Numbered from the stretch's first letter, positions 1 to 9,491 are shown. The stretch is DNA of 64,000 nt from Desulfosporosinus shakirovi (GCF_020595055.1 NZ_JAJDOO010000007.1:83162-147161), one strand, 5' to 3'. The notes: generated by a model not told the origin, from the letters alone. Translations and numbers: made by a program.

Positions 1-310
1 CTATTCCCACCACTAAATAAATTTGTCTGTTATTCACCTCCCATTTCTTTTACAAGAAAAGCTTCCCAGAGATAAGATAATCACCTCTAGAAAGCTTCGT
101 TGCTAAATTACCCAGTACTAGCTCTATTATATTACCTGCAATTATAAATTACAATGATTTCTTGTGTATGTAAGATTCTCTTCCTTTACTATTATTATCT
201 TTTCTCGGCACTCAGTAATTCCCAGATAAACTATTGCCATATATTTTATAAATATTAATGAATTTTCAAAAAATTTAAGCTGTTAGTTTTTCGTTAAATT
301 TAATTCATAC
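1..310. other. AT-rich non-coding left edge
   Basis: No credible gene was seen on either strand. The stretch is AT-rich, has no ribosome-binding site followed by a frame of useful length, and lies downstream of the leftward iron-sulfur operon. Its left part may be spacer belonging to a gene outside the window. Confidence 0.5.
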
Positions 311-347
311 AAAAAAAACATTTGCAGATTTATCCGCAAATGTTTTT
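311..347 (-). terminator. Rho-independent terminator of the LutB-like operon
   Basis: A 9-bp stem (AACATTTGC pairing with GCAAATGTT, 317-344) is followed, in the leftward direction, by a run of eight T. It sits just past the stop codon of the leftward LutB-like gene, as expected for the operon terminator. Confidence 0.85.
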
Positions 348-367
348 AGAAACTGGCTTTTTTAGTT

Positions 368-1582
368 TTATCCTTCTAATTTACCGTAAATAACGCGCTC
401 TCGAAGTTCTCCAATCATAGCAGGAACATTGATACTCATCGGACACCTCTCTACACATCTGCCACAACGCAAGCAAGAGTAAACAAGGGGAGCTGCTTTC
501 TCCATGCCTCCGGACACAAATGCTGTCCAGATTGCGCCGATGCCTCCCATATAGGTGTGACCAAAATGACCTGCAGTTACTTGGAACACAGGGCACTCAT
601 ACATACATCCACCACAACGCAGACAATGCAAGGCCTGACTGAACTTTTCCTCATGGGCCATTTCATTTCGGCCATTATCTACGAAGATGACGTAGAATTC
701 CTTAGGGCCGTGCGCTCCATAAGTTGTCACTTTCTCGATATCGCCCGTTTTGCTCGGCCCGCTGACAATATTAACGTAACCTGGAACACCATACTGAGCA
801 TATCTCCAGGTAACTTCAGCAACTTTCATAGCTTCCTGAAACGTCGGGACTAATTTCTCAACCCCAACCATAACAATATGGACCGGAGGCGCACCCGTTG
901 CCAGTCGAACATTACCTTCGTTTTCAATAATAACCATTGCGCCGGTGTCTGCAGCCACTACATTGGCACCACTGATTCCTACATCCGCAGTAAAATACTT
1001 TTCACGCAGAAATTCTTTGACTACCTTCACTTCTTCGGCAATATCCGGCGGCACTACTTTGCCAAAAAACTTCGTAAAGACCTCAGCCACTTGTTCTCGT
1101 GGAACATGAATGGAAGGGGAAAGGATATGCATTGGACGTTCCTTACGCAGTTGAAGTATGAACTCTCCCAAATCAGTCTCCCAGACCTCGTTGCCATTGT
1201 CCTCCAGGTATTCACGCAGATGGAGTTCCTCTCCCAGCATACTTTTTCCTTTGACTACAGTTTTACCCTTGCCAATAATACCGAGAGCAATATCTAAAGC
1301 AGCCTGATGATCCTTAGCGTAAAAGGCTTTTCCTTTGTTGCGCTCCACAGAGGCCATTGCCGTTTCCAATAGATTGTCCAAATTAGCCATAGACTGCCGC
1401 TTAATCTCTTGTACTTCCTCTGCCAGTGCCGGGGTATGCGGAAAACGTTCTAAAGTTTCGGTAACTGTATTGCGATAGGAAGTAACCGCCCTTGAAATCG
1501 CTGTCCGAATGTTTTTATCCTCGCTGGCTGCATTAAGGGACTTGGCATAATTGACAAAGTCCTTTCTCAAATCCACTGTCAT
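368..1582 (-). CDS. LutB/LldF-like iron-sulfur protein with LUD domain
   Basis: 404 residues. The N-terminal two thirds is a LUD (lactate utilisation) domain, with the characteristic glycine-rich stretch around VGISGANVVAADTGAM. The C-terminus carries two ferredoxin-type 4Fe-4S motifs, CLRCGGCMYECP and CLRCGRCVERCP. Proteins of this family take part in oxidation of lactate or related 2-hydroxyacids together with an (Fe-S) CCG-domain partner. It is shorter than Bacillus LutB (about 470 residues). Its ATG overlaps the TGA of the upstream CCG protein by 4 bp, so the two are translationally coupled. No LutC-type third gene or lactate permease is adjacent, so the actual substrate is open. Confidence 0.8.
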   Translation of the reverse strand: MTVDLRKDFVNYAKSLNAASEDKNIRTAISRAVTSYRNTVTETLERFPHTPALAEEVQEIKRQSMANLDNLLETAMASVERNKGKAFYAKDHQAALDIALGIIGKGKTVVKGKSMLGEELHLREYLEDNGNEVWETDLGEFILQLRKERPMHILSPSIHVPREQVAEVFTKFFGKVVPPDIAEEVKVVKEFLREKYFTADVGISGANVVAADTGAMVIIENEGNVRLATGAPPVHIVMVGVEKLVPTFQEAMKVAEVTWRYAQYGVPGYVNIVSGPSKTGDIEKVTTYGAHGPKEFYVIFVDNGRNEMAHEEKFSQALHCLRCGGCMYECPVFQVTAGHFGHTYMGGIGAIWTAFVSGGMEKAAPLVYSCLRCGRCVERCPMSINVPAMIGELRERVIYGKLEG

Positions 1583-2559
1583 GCTTTAACCCCCCTATAT
1601 AGGAATTCAATTAAATCTTCAACTACAGCTGAATCACCCTTAGCGCGTCCAGCCTCTAAGGCTGAGAGGCAATACGGACATGACGTCAGAATATGTGCTG
1701 AACCGCTTTCCTTCAATTCAGTCACACGGCGTTCACCAATAACATGGGATAACTCTGGAAACAGAATTTTTATGGGTCCGCCACAACAAGACGTCCATTC
1801 ACGGTTCATAGGAGCTTCTTTCACATCGGCACCAATGCTGACCAGAATATCTCTCAGTTCTTGATGAATACCTAATTCTCGAGCCAATCGGCAAGAATCA
1901 TGTATCACAACTGACTCGGCAGATTGGAGCTTAGCTAACTTATCTCGCCGCTCCCAAACGAGGTCAACATACGTACGTATTTCAAAGTCAAAACCTTCAA
2001 CCATTTTTGGATAAACAAACTTAAAGACTTCTGCAGCATGAGGAGAGAGGCAAACAATGGTTTTAGCACCGCTTTTTTTAATCACTTCCACTACTCTCTT
2101 TACATAATCCTCCATGTCTTGTAAGTATCCTAATTCATAGAGCAAGGCTCCGCTGTACAGTTCCTCATTTCCTGAGTAACAGAACTCATAACCCAGTTCT
2201 TTAAGCACCTTGGCGGCTTTAAAACAAACCGAATTATACCTGTCCTTGTCCTTAGCAAGTACCGAAGCATACATCTTTTCCGGACTGAATCCGGTCTTAT
2301 TCAGTATATTTCTTGCGCCCATCATCATAGAAAAAACCTTGCTACCCTGATCGAGATGAGTAATTGTTTTAACCAACGAGTCGATAAAGGGGAGCATCTG
2401 ATATTCTCCACCTGTATAAAAAAGCACGTCCCCTTTAGCCGGCAAGTCAAGTTCCTTAGCCCATGAAGAAACTTCAGAACCCTTTAAAGCCAGCGGACTG
2501 CCATGCTTAATAATATTTTCACTTATGACATCCAACACCATCGGCATTTTTGTTTCCAC
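1579..2559 (-). CDS. CCG-domain (Fe-S)-binding oxidoreductase, LutA/HdrB-like
   Basis: 326 residues. The C-terminal half holds a cysteine-rich CCG module (HDSCRLAREL, then TSCCGG and TSCPYC), the type that binds a non-cubane 4Fe-4S cluster in HdrB, LutA and GlpC. The N-terminal half has a weaker, partly cysteine-depleted version (TGGEYQML near residue 50, CFKAAK, then LSPHA). Translation probably begins at GTG 2559 behind a GGGGGAGG element about 12 nt away. It overlaps the LUD/ferredoxin gene by 4 bp, giving a two-gene operon that probably passes electrons from a 2-hydroxyacid to a quinone or ferredoxin partner. The family is clear; the substrate is not. Confidence 0.75.
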   Translation of the reverse strand: METKMPMVLDVISENIIKHGSPLALKGSEVSSWAKELDLPAKGDVLFYTGGEYQMLPFIDSLVKTITHLDQGSKVFSMMMGARNILNKTGFSPEKMYASVLAKDKDRYNSVCFKAAKVLKELGYEFCYSGNEELYSGALLYELGYLQDMEDYVKRVVEVIKKSGAKTIVCLSPHAAEVFKFVYPKMVEGFDFEIRTYVDLVWERRDKLAKLQSAESVVIHDSCRLARELGIHQELRDILVSIGADVKEAPMNREWTSCCGGPIKILFPELSHVIGERRVTELKESGSAHILTSCPYCLSALEAGRAKGDSAVVEDLIEFLYRGVKA

Positions 2560-2993
2560 AATCTAACACTTCCTCCCCCAATAATATATGGGTCAAATAC
2601 CCCTTCTCTTGATGCAGGCATTTTTCTCCATTCAGAAAGCGCGCATCGATTTTCTCTTGCGCGCCTTCATTATTCGTCAATACCAAATCAGCGTAGCTTC
2701 ATACATTCTATTATAATAAAAAACCAAATGAAAGTAACCCTATTCGTGTATTGTATTATGTATTCCTGTTAATCCTCTTTAATAGGTCAGACTCTCAATC
2801 TGGAACTATTTGAATTAGTCAGATCCTAATAATTTGATAGAAACCGTTTAATTTGGATTATAACCCTCTAATATTCTTTTATTGGGTTCAAATCCCTTGA
2901 TATTGCCCACAATTCGCTGGATTTCTTGACAAGCACTTTAAGGACGTTTATTGTAAATATAGGAATAAATATTCCAAACATTTATCTGGAGGA
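2560..2993. other. Divergent intergenic region
   Basis: 434 bp between the leftward iron-sulfur pair and the rightward M23 gene. It has a GCGCGC...GCGCGC inverted repeat near 2638-2665 and the M23 promoter at its right end. No gene was seen. Confidence 0.5.
2926..2954 (+). promoter_or_regulatory. Sigma-70-type promoter of the M23/bactofilin pair
   Basis: TTGACA at 2926-2931 is followed after exactly 17 nt by TATTGT (2949-2954). The perfect -35 and standard spacing, 45 nt ahead of the gene start, support a vegetative promoter; the -10 matches consensus at 4 of 6 positions. Confidence 0.6.
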
Positions 2994-2999
2994 ATGAGA

Positions 3000-3908
3000 T
3001 TGAAAGGTAAATATACGATTATATTCATTCCGCCTGATCAGTCGACGACACGCCAATTTCAATTTTCTAAACTCGGCAAGCGGTATCTGGGTGCAGGAAT
3101 GCTTCTTATAGGGTTGATAATCATTGGTTTATTTGCTCGGACCCTTTATCTAAGTCATTACATAAATCATCTGCAACCTACTATAGACCACATTACTCGA
3201 CTTGAATCCACGATTGAAGAACGTGATAAGAAAATCTCCACTCTAAATGAAAAGTCCACTCAAATTACTGAAGATCTTAACCGGATAACAGACCTCGAAG
3301 AAAAACTTTCTACCCTCTTGCCATTACAACCCTCCGCATCATCGACATCCCTTAGCCGCGGTATCAGCCATCCTGCCCCCAACTCTATTCTTGTCAACCC
3401 TCTGCTTCAAACTCCCGACCAAAATGCTAAAATTGTTGCTGACCATTTGGTTCTCTTACAACGCTATTACGAAGCAGCGATTGTGCAAAAAGATCAACTT
3501 GAACACACTCCAAGCCTTCTTCCTGTAAATGGAGAGATCACCTCTCCTCACGGTTATCGCCGAAATCCCTTTGGAGGTTGGTCGAAAGAGTTTCATAATG
3601 GAATTGACATCGCCTGTGATTATGGCACCCCTGTCCTAGCGACTGCAGATGGGGTTGTTACCTTTGCTGGCCAAAACTTAATCTTCGGGCTAAGAGTAGA
3701 CATTGATCACGGCCAAGGCATAACGACCTTTTATGGTCATAATTCTCAGCTTCTGGTGAAGGAAGGGGACCATGTAAAAAAACGAGACGTGATTGCTTAC
3801 AGTGGAAATTCCGGTCGAAGTACGGGATCTCATCTTCATTACGGTACCATTGTTAATGAAAGAAATGTGGATCCTTTAACCTTTACTGAAGTAACAAAGG
3901 AGATTTAA
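3000..3908 (+). CDS. M23-family membrane-anchored cell-wall endopeptidase
   Basis: About 302 residues. A short cytoplasmic N-terminus is followed by one membrane segment (about residues 28-50), a coiled-coil stretch rich in E/K/L (about 60-105), and a C-terminal M23 (LytM/gamma-D-glutamyl hydrolase-like) domain. The zinc site is visible: HNGID in the middle and HLHYG near the end, plus the YGH that closes the fold. It should cleave peptidoglycan peptides, or act as an activator, at the outer face of the membrane. The GGAGG at 2988-2992 is only 1 nt from ATG 2994 but 7 nt from the in-frame TTG at 3000, so TTG is preferred. The bactofilin gene begins 5 bp later, a pairing often seen in bacteria. 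Confidence 0.85.
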   Translation: MKGKYTIIFIPPDQSTTRQFQFSKLGKRYLGAGMLLIGLIIIGLFARTLYLSHYINHLQPTIDHITRLESTIEERDKKISTLNEKSTQITEDLNRITDLEEKLSTLLPLQPSASSTSLSRGISHPAPNSILVNPLLQTPDQNAKIVADHLVLLQRYYEAAIVQKDQLEHTPSLLPVNGEITSPHGYRRNPFGGWSKEFHNGIDIACDYGTPVLATADGVVTFAGQNLIFGLRVDIDHGQGITTFYGHNSQLLVKEGDHVKKRDVIAYSGNSGRSTGSHLHYGTIVNERNVDPLTFTEVTKEI

Positions 3909-3913
3909 AACAA

Positions 3914-4345
3914 ATGTTCAAAAAACTTTCCAACTCTCAATCTAATGGTGACGTTACGTTAATTGCTTCGGAGTGCCAAATAACCGGATCAATCATCATC
4001 AATGGGAATGCTAGGATTGACGGAAAAGTCGAAGGAAGTGTACAAGCAACCGGGGATTTAATAATTGGTAACAGCGCTCATTTGAAGGCTGATATTGAGG
4101 CCAATACTGTGAGCATTGCCGGGGAAGTACACGGAAACATAAAGACTGCGGATCTTTTAGAATTAAATTCTACGGCGCGCTTATTTGGAGATATATGCAC
4201 ACGTCAGTTTAAAGTTGAACAAGGTGCCCAGTTTACTGGGTTGAGTCAACTATTTGAAGAAACGACTCCTCCTTTGATTGTTCATGAAAATAGTAAGGAG
4301 CCTCGCTCAGCAAGGGAAACAAAACGGGTCTCTACGCGTGCCTGA
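3914..4345 (+). CDS. Bactofilin (polymer-forming cytoskeletal protein)
   Basis: 143 residues with the bactofilin beta-helix core (about residues 15-115), made of short repeating glycine-containing turns such as GNARIDGKVEGSVQATGDLIIGNS cut into strands, and hydrophilic tails. Bactofilins self-assemble into filaments without nucleotide and help position cell-wall enzymes. It is co-transcribed with the M23 peptidase (spacing 5 bp, AAGGAG ribosome-binding site inside the end of the upstream gene), so this is probably a morphogenetic scaffold-plus-hydrolase module. Confidence 0.88.
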   Translation: MFKKLSNSQSNGDVTLIASECQITGSIIINGNARIDGKVEGSVQATGDLIIGNSAHLKADIEANTVSIAGEVHGNIKTADLLELNSTARLFGDICTRQFKVEQGAQFTGLSQLFEETTPPLIVHENSKEPRSARETKRVSTRA

Positions 4346-4395
4346 TTCTGAATTGATCTGAATCTTTTTGAAAAACCATCTTAATGAACACTTAT

Positions 4396-4434
4396 GAGGG
4401 CAGTCGAACCAGTGATTCTGGTACGATTGCCCTC
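4396..4434. terminator. Bidirectional terminator between bactofilin and leuA
   Basis: A near-perfect hairpin with outer arms GAGGGCA / TGCCCTC and inner arms ACCAG / CTGGT sits between two convergent genes, with T-rich sequence on the rightward side. Confidence 0.75.
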
Positions 4435-4447
4435 TTCTATTTCTAAC

Positions 4448-5950
4448 TTAGTTCGTTGGTCTCTTCTCAAGAGCATTAATATAGGCTTTAGCACTCGCTT
4501 CAATGATGTCCGTTGAAAAACCTTTTCCCACTACAAGACGACCATCCCCATGACGCAGCTTAACCGTGGCTTCTCCCAGCGCTTCACTGCTTCGTGTCAC
4601 AGATTTGAGAGCATAATCTTCAAGGATTGAATTATTTCCTGTTATCCTGTCAATCGTGTTAAATAGTGCGTTCACAGGACCATTGCCACAAGCGGCATCG
4701 GTCATCACGTTTCCCTCAATTTCCAAGGTCACGGTAGCAGTAGCCATCTCCATACCATTTGTCGCAATAGACATACTCTTTAAAACAAAACTATTCGCTG
4801 TGCTTCCTGAATCCCCCATCAGGACGTAAAGGTCTTGATCGAACACTTCCTTCTTCAGATCCGCTAGCTGCAAGAACCGTTGATAAACATCGTCAAGCTG
4901 AGCGCCTTCTACTTTATATCCCAATTCCTCCAGACAATGTTGGAGGGCATGTCTTCCTGATCTTGCTGTAAGGCTGATAAAATTTTGTGGCACTCCGATG
5001 GTTTCGGGTTGAATAATCTCATAAGTTTCTCGATCTTTAAGAACTCCATCTTGATGAATGCCCGAGGCATGATTAAAAGCATTGGCTCCTACAATCGCCT
5101 TATGATCTGGGACTGTCACTCCAGTTATACGGGAAACCAGTCTGCTGGTGGCTGATATCTCGCGGGTATTGACTTTGCTCTCTACCCCGTAGCCGTCACG
5201 CCGGGTGTAAATCGACATAATGACCTCTTCAAGAGAAGTATTTCCTGCCCTTTCGCCTATACCGTTAATCGTTCCCTCCACTTGGCCCGCTCCCGCTTTA
5301 ATTCCTGCTAAAGAATTGGCGGTTGCCATGCCCAAATCATTGTGACAATGAACACTCACGATGGCTTTGTCAATATTCTTAACGTTTTGAATAACCGATT
5401 GAATTAGTTCCCCGTATTCCCATGGGTTTGCATAACCTACGGTATCTGGGATATTAACCACAGTAGCCCCAGCAGAAATTACATTTTCAATCACCCTTGC
5501 CAAGAATATTGGGTCACTGCGAAAAGCATCCTCTGCATAAAACTCAACATCGCTTACATATTTTTTCGCGTACTTAACCGCAGCAAGTGCCTGCTCCACA
5601 ACTTGGTCAGGCGTCAGTTTTAATTTCTTTTCCATATGAACAGGAGAAACTCCTATGCCAGTATGGATTCGAGGATATTCCGCTTTGCGCAGAGCTTCCG
5701 CACAAAGATCAATGTCTTGTACTACCGCTCTGGTTAACCCGCAAATGATAACCCCTTTAAGTTCCTTAGCAATCGTCCGAACGGATTCTAAGTCCCCTGG
5801 CGAGGATGCGGGAAAACCTGCTTCTATGACATCCACTCCAAGCTTCACTAACTGTTGACCTATTTCCAATTTCTCTTTGACATTTAGAGTAATCCCCAAG
5901 GATTGCTCCCCATCTCTGAGGGTAGTGTCGAATACATATAATCTGCGCAT
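4448..5950 (-). CDS. leuA: 2-isopropylmalate synthase
   Basis: Condenses acetyl-CoA with 2-oxoisovalerate, the first committed step to leucine. 500 residues from ATG 5950, normal for the long LeuA class. The HMGL-type TIM barrel starts with FDTTLRDGEQSLG and carries the metal-binding HCHNDLG motif. The C-terminal regulatory domain (about 380-500) ends in GDGRLVVGKGFS-like sequence and should give leucine feedback inhibition. A longer in-frame reading exists to 6025 but runs through the T-box antiterminator. The start at 5950 has AAGGAGG upstream and MRRLYVFDTTLRD is the usual N-terminus. No other leu genes follow. Confidence 0.93.
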   Translation of the reverse strand: MRRLYVFDTTLRDGEQSLGITLNVKEKLEIGQQLVKLGVDVIEAGFPASSPGDLESVRTIAKELKGVIICGLTRAVVQDIDLCAEALRKAEYPRIHTGIGVSPVHMEKKLKLTPDQVVEQALAAVKYAKKYVSDVEFYAEDAFRSDPIFLARVIENVISAGATVVNIPDTVGYANPWEYGELIQSVIQNVKNIDKAIVSVHCHNDLGMATANSLAGIKAGAGQVEGTINGIGERAGNTSLEEVIMSIYTRRDGYGVESKVNTREISATSRLVSRITGVTVPDHKAIVGANAFNHASGIHQDGVLKDRETYEIIQPETIGVPQNFISLTARSGRHALQHCLEELGYKVEGAQLDDVYQRFLQLADLKKEVFDQDLYVLMGDSGSTANSFVLKSMSIATNGMEMATATVTLEIEGNVMTDAACGNGPVNALFNTIDRITGNNSILEDYALKSVTRSSEALGEATVKLRHGDGRLVVGKGFSTDIIEASAKAYINALEKRPTN

Positions 5951-5965
5951 TTTTTGTGATTCCTC

Positions 5966-6333
5966 CTTAAAATAAAATAAACCCTTCGTCTCTGATTGAG
6001 ACGAAGGGTTAGTTCGCGGTACCACTCAAGTTGACAGCAAATAGCCGTCTTCTCTGTAGATACGGGAGTTAATCGTGGTTCGTAGTTCGCGGTTCGACCC
6101 TAAAAATAACTTTATGGTTCGAATTTCGAATACCAACTTCGAACATCGAAGTTCCGATATCTCCTTCCTTTTAACGGCGGAAGCTCCGTCCGAGCCTACT
6201 TTAAAACAATTTCGGTCGGCTACTCGAGGAAGAGTTCCAAGCCCATACCATTACTGTCTTTCACCACCCGACAGCTCTCTATAAACGGCAAAAGGGACTG
6301 TACTATTTCCTCTCATCGTCATTTTAACAGTTT
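5966..6333 (-). promoter_or_regulatory. T-box riboswitch, leucine-specific, controlling leuA
   Basis: Reading leftward, the leader has the Stem I elements (GATGAGAGGA..., then AGAGAGCTGTCGGGTGGTGAAAG), a CTC leucine specifier at 6232-6234 in the GGAACTC context, the conserved T-box core TGGTACCGCG (6015-6024), and a terminator with a 14-bp stem (5979-6010) followed by T-rich sequence. Uncharged tRNA-Leu should stabilise the antiterminator and turn leuA on. The segment between about 6070 and 6150 is unusual: it is filled with degenerate TTCG heptanucleotide repeats (see findings). Confidence 0.92.
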
Positions 6334-6338
6334 TCACT

Positions 6339-6366
6339 ATTCTACACTACTATTTTTTATTGTCAA
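6339..6366 (-). promoter_or_regulatory. leuA/T-box promoter
   Basis: TTGACA (6361-6366, minus strand), a 16-nt spacer and TAGAAT (6339-6344) lie immediately upstream of the T-box leader. Confidence 0.75.
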
Positions 6367-6385
6367 GGGGTTTCTTCAATTAGTT

Positions 6386-7792
6386 TCAATTACTTTTCGC
6401 ATAGCTTTTGCGGCTAAAGGATATCACTGCCGCCAGAAGGGCAATACCCATGGAAACTAACATAACGGAGTGATAAGCAGACATAAACTCTTCTACTTGA
6501 CTAGGTTGGGGCAGAGTAACACCGCCCCATGCTTCGAACAACGAAACGGATAAGGCAATACCTATCACCATTCCTAAGTTTCTTACAAGGCTGTTTATTC
6601 CTCCGGCAATACTAAGCTTTTGAGGAGGAACCGAACTCATCACACTGCTGTTGTTTGGAGATTGGAACATGCCGGCTCCTAAGCCCATGAGTATGGGACC
6701 GGGGATTATCTGTAAAAAACTCGCATCGGTCTGAATGGTAGAAAAATAGAACAAACCTAATGAAGTAATGACCAACCCGCCTGTTGTAAGAATCATAGGT
6801 CCAAATTTGTCAGAAGCGGAACCGCTGACAGGAGCCACAATAGCCATTACCACAGGGAAGACCATTAACATTAATCCAACCTGAGAAGGCCTGTAGTTAA
6901 GAATCCCTTGCAAGTAAAATGGTAATAGCATGTTGTTAGCAAACATAGCTACAAAGGATAACCCTCCCGAGAGGTTTCCTATAAGAAAGGGACGGTTGAG
7001 GAAGAGTGATAAATCAATCATAGGATGCTGAACTTTACGCTCAGTTATAACGAAGAAGACCAGCGATGTTATGCCCAGCATCAGGCTTAAAAGGACAGGA
7101 AGACTCGACCATCCCCATGCCTCACTATTCGTAATTCCCAAGAGTACACAGATCATCCCGAATGTAAATGAAAAAGCACCCGTATAGTCAAAACTCTCTT
7201 TATCGTTGTTCGATACATCACTTGGCAGAATCAAAAGAACAGCCGCATACCCTATAATGCCAATAGGAAGGTTTATAAAAAAAATCGAACGCCAGCTTGT
7301 CAAGCCAATGATAATTCCGCCTAAAGCAGGGCCGGTCAGCGAACCCAGAGCAACGACTGTCCCGGTCAGTCCCAGTGCTCTGCCCCGCTCCTTAGGCGGG
7401 AAAATTGCGGTAATAATGGCGGCGCTGTTAGACATTAACATCGAAGCGCCTACTGCTTGCACCACTCTAGTCCCTACCAGAAACCAGATGTCTTGGGCAA
7501 AGCCGCATAAAACTGAACCTAGAGTGAAAATTATAAAGCCAAGGGCGAAGACCCTTTTACGTCCAAACATGTCAGCAATCCGACCAAAGACCGGTAACAA
7601 ACTGGTAATTGTCAAAAGATAGGCACTAACCACCCATTGAAGCGTAGAAAGATCCGAATGGAATTGACCAGATATCGTAGGCAAGGCTACGTTTACAATA
7701 CTGCTGTCTAAAGTAGCCATAAAGGTACCGATCGCCACTGTAGCTAGAACATACCAACGATAATTTGGGGAATTTTTAATTGTTTCCATCAT
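6386..7792 (-). CDS. MFS multidrug exporter, DHA2 (EmrB/QacA) family
   Basis: 469 residues from ATG 7792; a longer reading to 7849 lacks a ribosome-binding site, whereas AGAGGAGAG precedes this ATG. About 14 membrane segments are visible. Family hallmarks include LDSSIVNVALPTI in helix 1, the loop GRIADMFGRKRVF between helices 2 and 3, and GPALGGIIIGLTSWRSIFFINLPIG in the helix 5 region (motif C, cut here only for description). Proton-driven export of lipophilic cations, antibiotics or dyes is the family role; the substrate cannot be read from sequence. It lies just downstream of the ABC efflux operon but about 300 bp away, probably as a separate unit. Confidence 0.85.
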   Translation of the reverse strand: MMETIKNSPNYRWYVLATVAIGTFMATLDSSIVNVALPTISGQFHSDLSTLQWVVSAYLLTITSLLPVFGRIADMFGRKRVFALGFIIFTLGSVLCGFAQDIWFLVGTRVVQAVGASMLMSNSAAIITAIFPPKERGRALGLTGTVVALGSLTGPALGGIIIGLTSWRSIFFINLPIGIIGYAAVLLILPSDVSNNDKESFDYTGAFSFTFGMICVLLGITNSEAWGWSSLPVLLSLMLGITSLVFFVITERKVQHPMIDLSLFLNRPFLIGNLSGGLSFVAMFANNMLLPFYLQGILNYRPSQVGLMLMVFPVVMAIVAPVSGSASDKFGPMILTTGGLVITSLGLFYFSTIQTDASFLQIIPGPILMGLGAGMFQSPNNSSVMSSVPPQKLSIAGGINSLVRNLGMVIGIALSVSLFEAWGGVTLPQPSQVEEFMSAYHSVMLVSMGIALLAAVISFSRKSYAKSN

Positions 7793-8106
7793 TATTTTTC
7801 TCTCCTCTGAGCAATCCCATCTTGTTTCCGCACCGAACGACCGTGTCAATTATTCATAATAACACAACCATACTCTCTTAACAAACCAAGCTTACTTGCC
7901 ATAGCTATAGTTCTTGTCCCAATAATTTTCCGGTTTATTATATCAAGGCAATTAAAAATCATCAAGAATGTCCTTGGAGCTTTAAGATGTGGTTCTGTTT
8001 TTTGTTGTTGTTCACCGATGATTATAAAGATGGACATTAACAAAGGAGGATACCTTTTCAAGCAATCCCCTTTGCATTATTCCCACAATTTCAAAAGTTC
8101 TTCTTT
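7793..8106. other. Intergenic gap with possible promoter of the MFS gene
   Basis: No gene with recognisable features. In the leftward direction a TTGATATAATAAACC-like element and a palindromic TTATTCATAATAA (near 7851-7864) could serve as -10 and operator for the MFS gene. An open frame across it has no family resemblance. Confidence 0.35.
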
Positions 8107-9405
8107 TTAAAGTGTTTCTTTAAGACGTTTTCCTTCCTTCAGTTCTTTTAAATTTGGGTCCTGAAGAATTAGATCTCCTTCCGCTAAGCCTTCCACTATA
8201 GTAACCTGACTGTCATTTTCCAGGCCCTTTTTCACTGGCTGGATTTTAGCTTTACCTTCCCGAATCAGCCAGACAGCCTCCCCCTCTTGATAAGGAAAAA
8301 AGGCGGTTTTGGGAATCATTAGTTGATTGGGGACTTCCAGTGTGGTGAATTTGACATCCACATTGCTTCCGAGAACAACTTTGGGAGAATCTTCAGAGAG
8401 CAAAATAGTAACCTTAACACGATTTTCCTTTAGGCCAAGGGGAGAAACCCTCTCGATCGCTGAGATAGCAACGGCATCAACTGTACCCGCAAATGTCTTA
8501 TTACCCAAGCTGGTCGCTTGAATCACTTGAACCGGACTTCCTACTTTTATATCGAGGGCATCACTGGCTAGAACGAAGCTCTCTAATTTGTAAACCTCAT
8601 TTGTGAACACGGTCAGAATTTGCTGGCCTTGAGGGATGACGTTACCTTCTTTAAGAGAGAGGTCTTTGATAATCCCATCTTGAAGAGCTACTACTGCGGC
8701 TTTGTTAATCTTATCTTCTAATTGGTCGATTTGGGCCTGAACGGCTTTCTTCTGATTACTGTAATACAGCTCTGTCCCTTGAGAAGTCTGATGTTGCTCA
8801 TATATCAGTTGTAAGCCTAATTTCTGCTGTTCCAACAGGTTTTTTGCTTTCTCGAACATTCTCTCCGCTTCTTCATATTGAACACGAGCGATGGTACCGG
8901 CGTCATAGAGAGCCTTCATGCGAGTTAAGTTTTGTCCCTCAGTCTGAACATCCTTTTCGGCTAGTTGTATGAGTAAAGTTTGTTGGGCGATTTGTGCCTG
9001 ATCAGGGCTTTTATCATTTTCTAAGCGTTGTCCTTCCAGACTTTGCAATTGAGCCTTCAGTCCCTCCAATTGATAGTTAAAATCACTGGTGTTCATTTCC
9101 AAAAGTACTTGTCCCTTTTTAACACTGTCTCCATTTTGGACCTTAAGGGATTGCAATTTTCCCTCAACAGGGTTAAAGATCGGCCACTCTTGGGCAGCCA
9201 TAACTTCCCCTTCCTCTGTGAATCCTTTGTTAAAGTCTTTGGGGTGCATGGCAATAACGTTAACCGGCAGGGGCATCGCATTAGTGATGGTGACCGCAAT
9301 AAAAATCAGGAGTGCAAGCCCTCCGAAAATCATGAATTTACGATGCTTAACCTTTGGCAACTTAAATTTTTTAGGTGTTTGATTAAACTTGGTTTCAATG
9401 GCCAT
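8107..9405 (-). CDS. HlyD/MacA-type membrane-fusion (periplasmic adaptor-like) protein
   Basis: 432 residues. One N-terminal membrane anchor (about residues 25-45) is followed by a biotinyl-lipoyl half-motif (FNPVEGKLQSLKVQNGDSVKKGQ), a long coiled-coil hairpin (about 105-235) and the beta-barrel/second lipoyl part (about 240-430). In Gram-positives such proteins sit outside the membrane and work with MacB-type ABC transporters. It is the last gene of the TetR-ABC-FtsX-HlyD set, 86 bp after the permease, so it should be the extracytoplasmic partner of that transporter. Confidence 0.85.
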   Translation of the reverse strand: MAIETKFNQTPKKFKLPKVKHRKFMIFGGLALLIFIAVTITNAMPLPVNVIAMHPKDFNKGFTEEGEVMAAQEWPIFNPVEGKLQSLKVQNGDSVKKGQVLLEMNTSDFNYQLEGLKAQLQSLEGQRLENDKSPDQAQIAQQTLLIQLAEKDVQTEGQNLTRMKALYDAGTIARVQYEEAERMFEKAKNLLEQQKLGLQLIYEQHQTSQGTELYYSNQKKAVQAQIDQLEDKINKAAVVALQDGIIKDLSLKEGNVIPQGQQILTVFTNEVYKLESFVLASDALDIKVGSPVQVIQATSLGNKTFAGTVDAVAISAIERVSPLGLKENRVKVTILLSEDSPKVVLGSNVDVKFTTLEVPNQLMIPKTAFFPYQEGEAVWLIREGKAKIQPVKKGLENDSQVTIVEGLAEGDLILQDPNLKELKEGKRLKETL

Positions 9406-9491
9406 TTTCGCCCTCCTCTTACTTTAAATTGCAATTCTCTGCTTAATATTTTAATTAACATTCTGATTTCGATCCCAATTCAGTCAGCTCT

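Noticed and set aside
5951..6025. N-terminal extension of LeuA
   Set aside because: It translates the T-box antiterminator and terminator; the ribosome-binding site is before 5950.
7846..8061. Leftward 71-codon frame between the HlyD-like and MFS genes
   Set aside because: Low-complexity sequence holding promoter-like elements, no recognisable domain.
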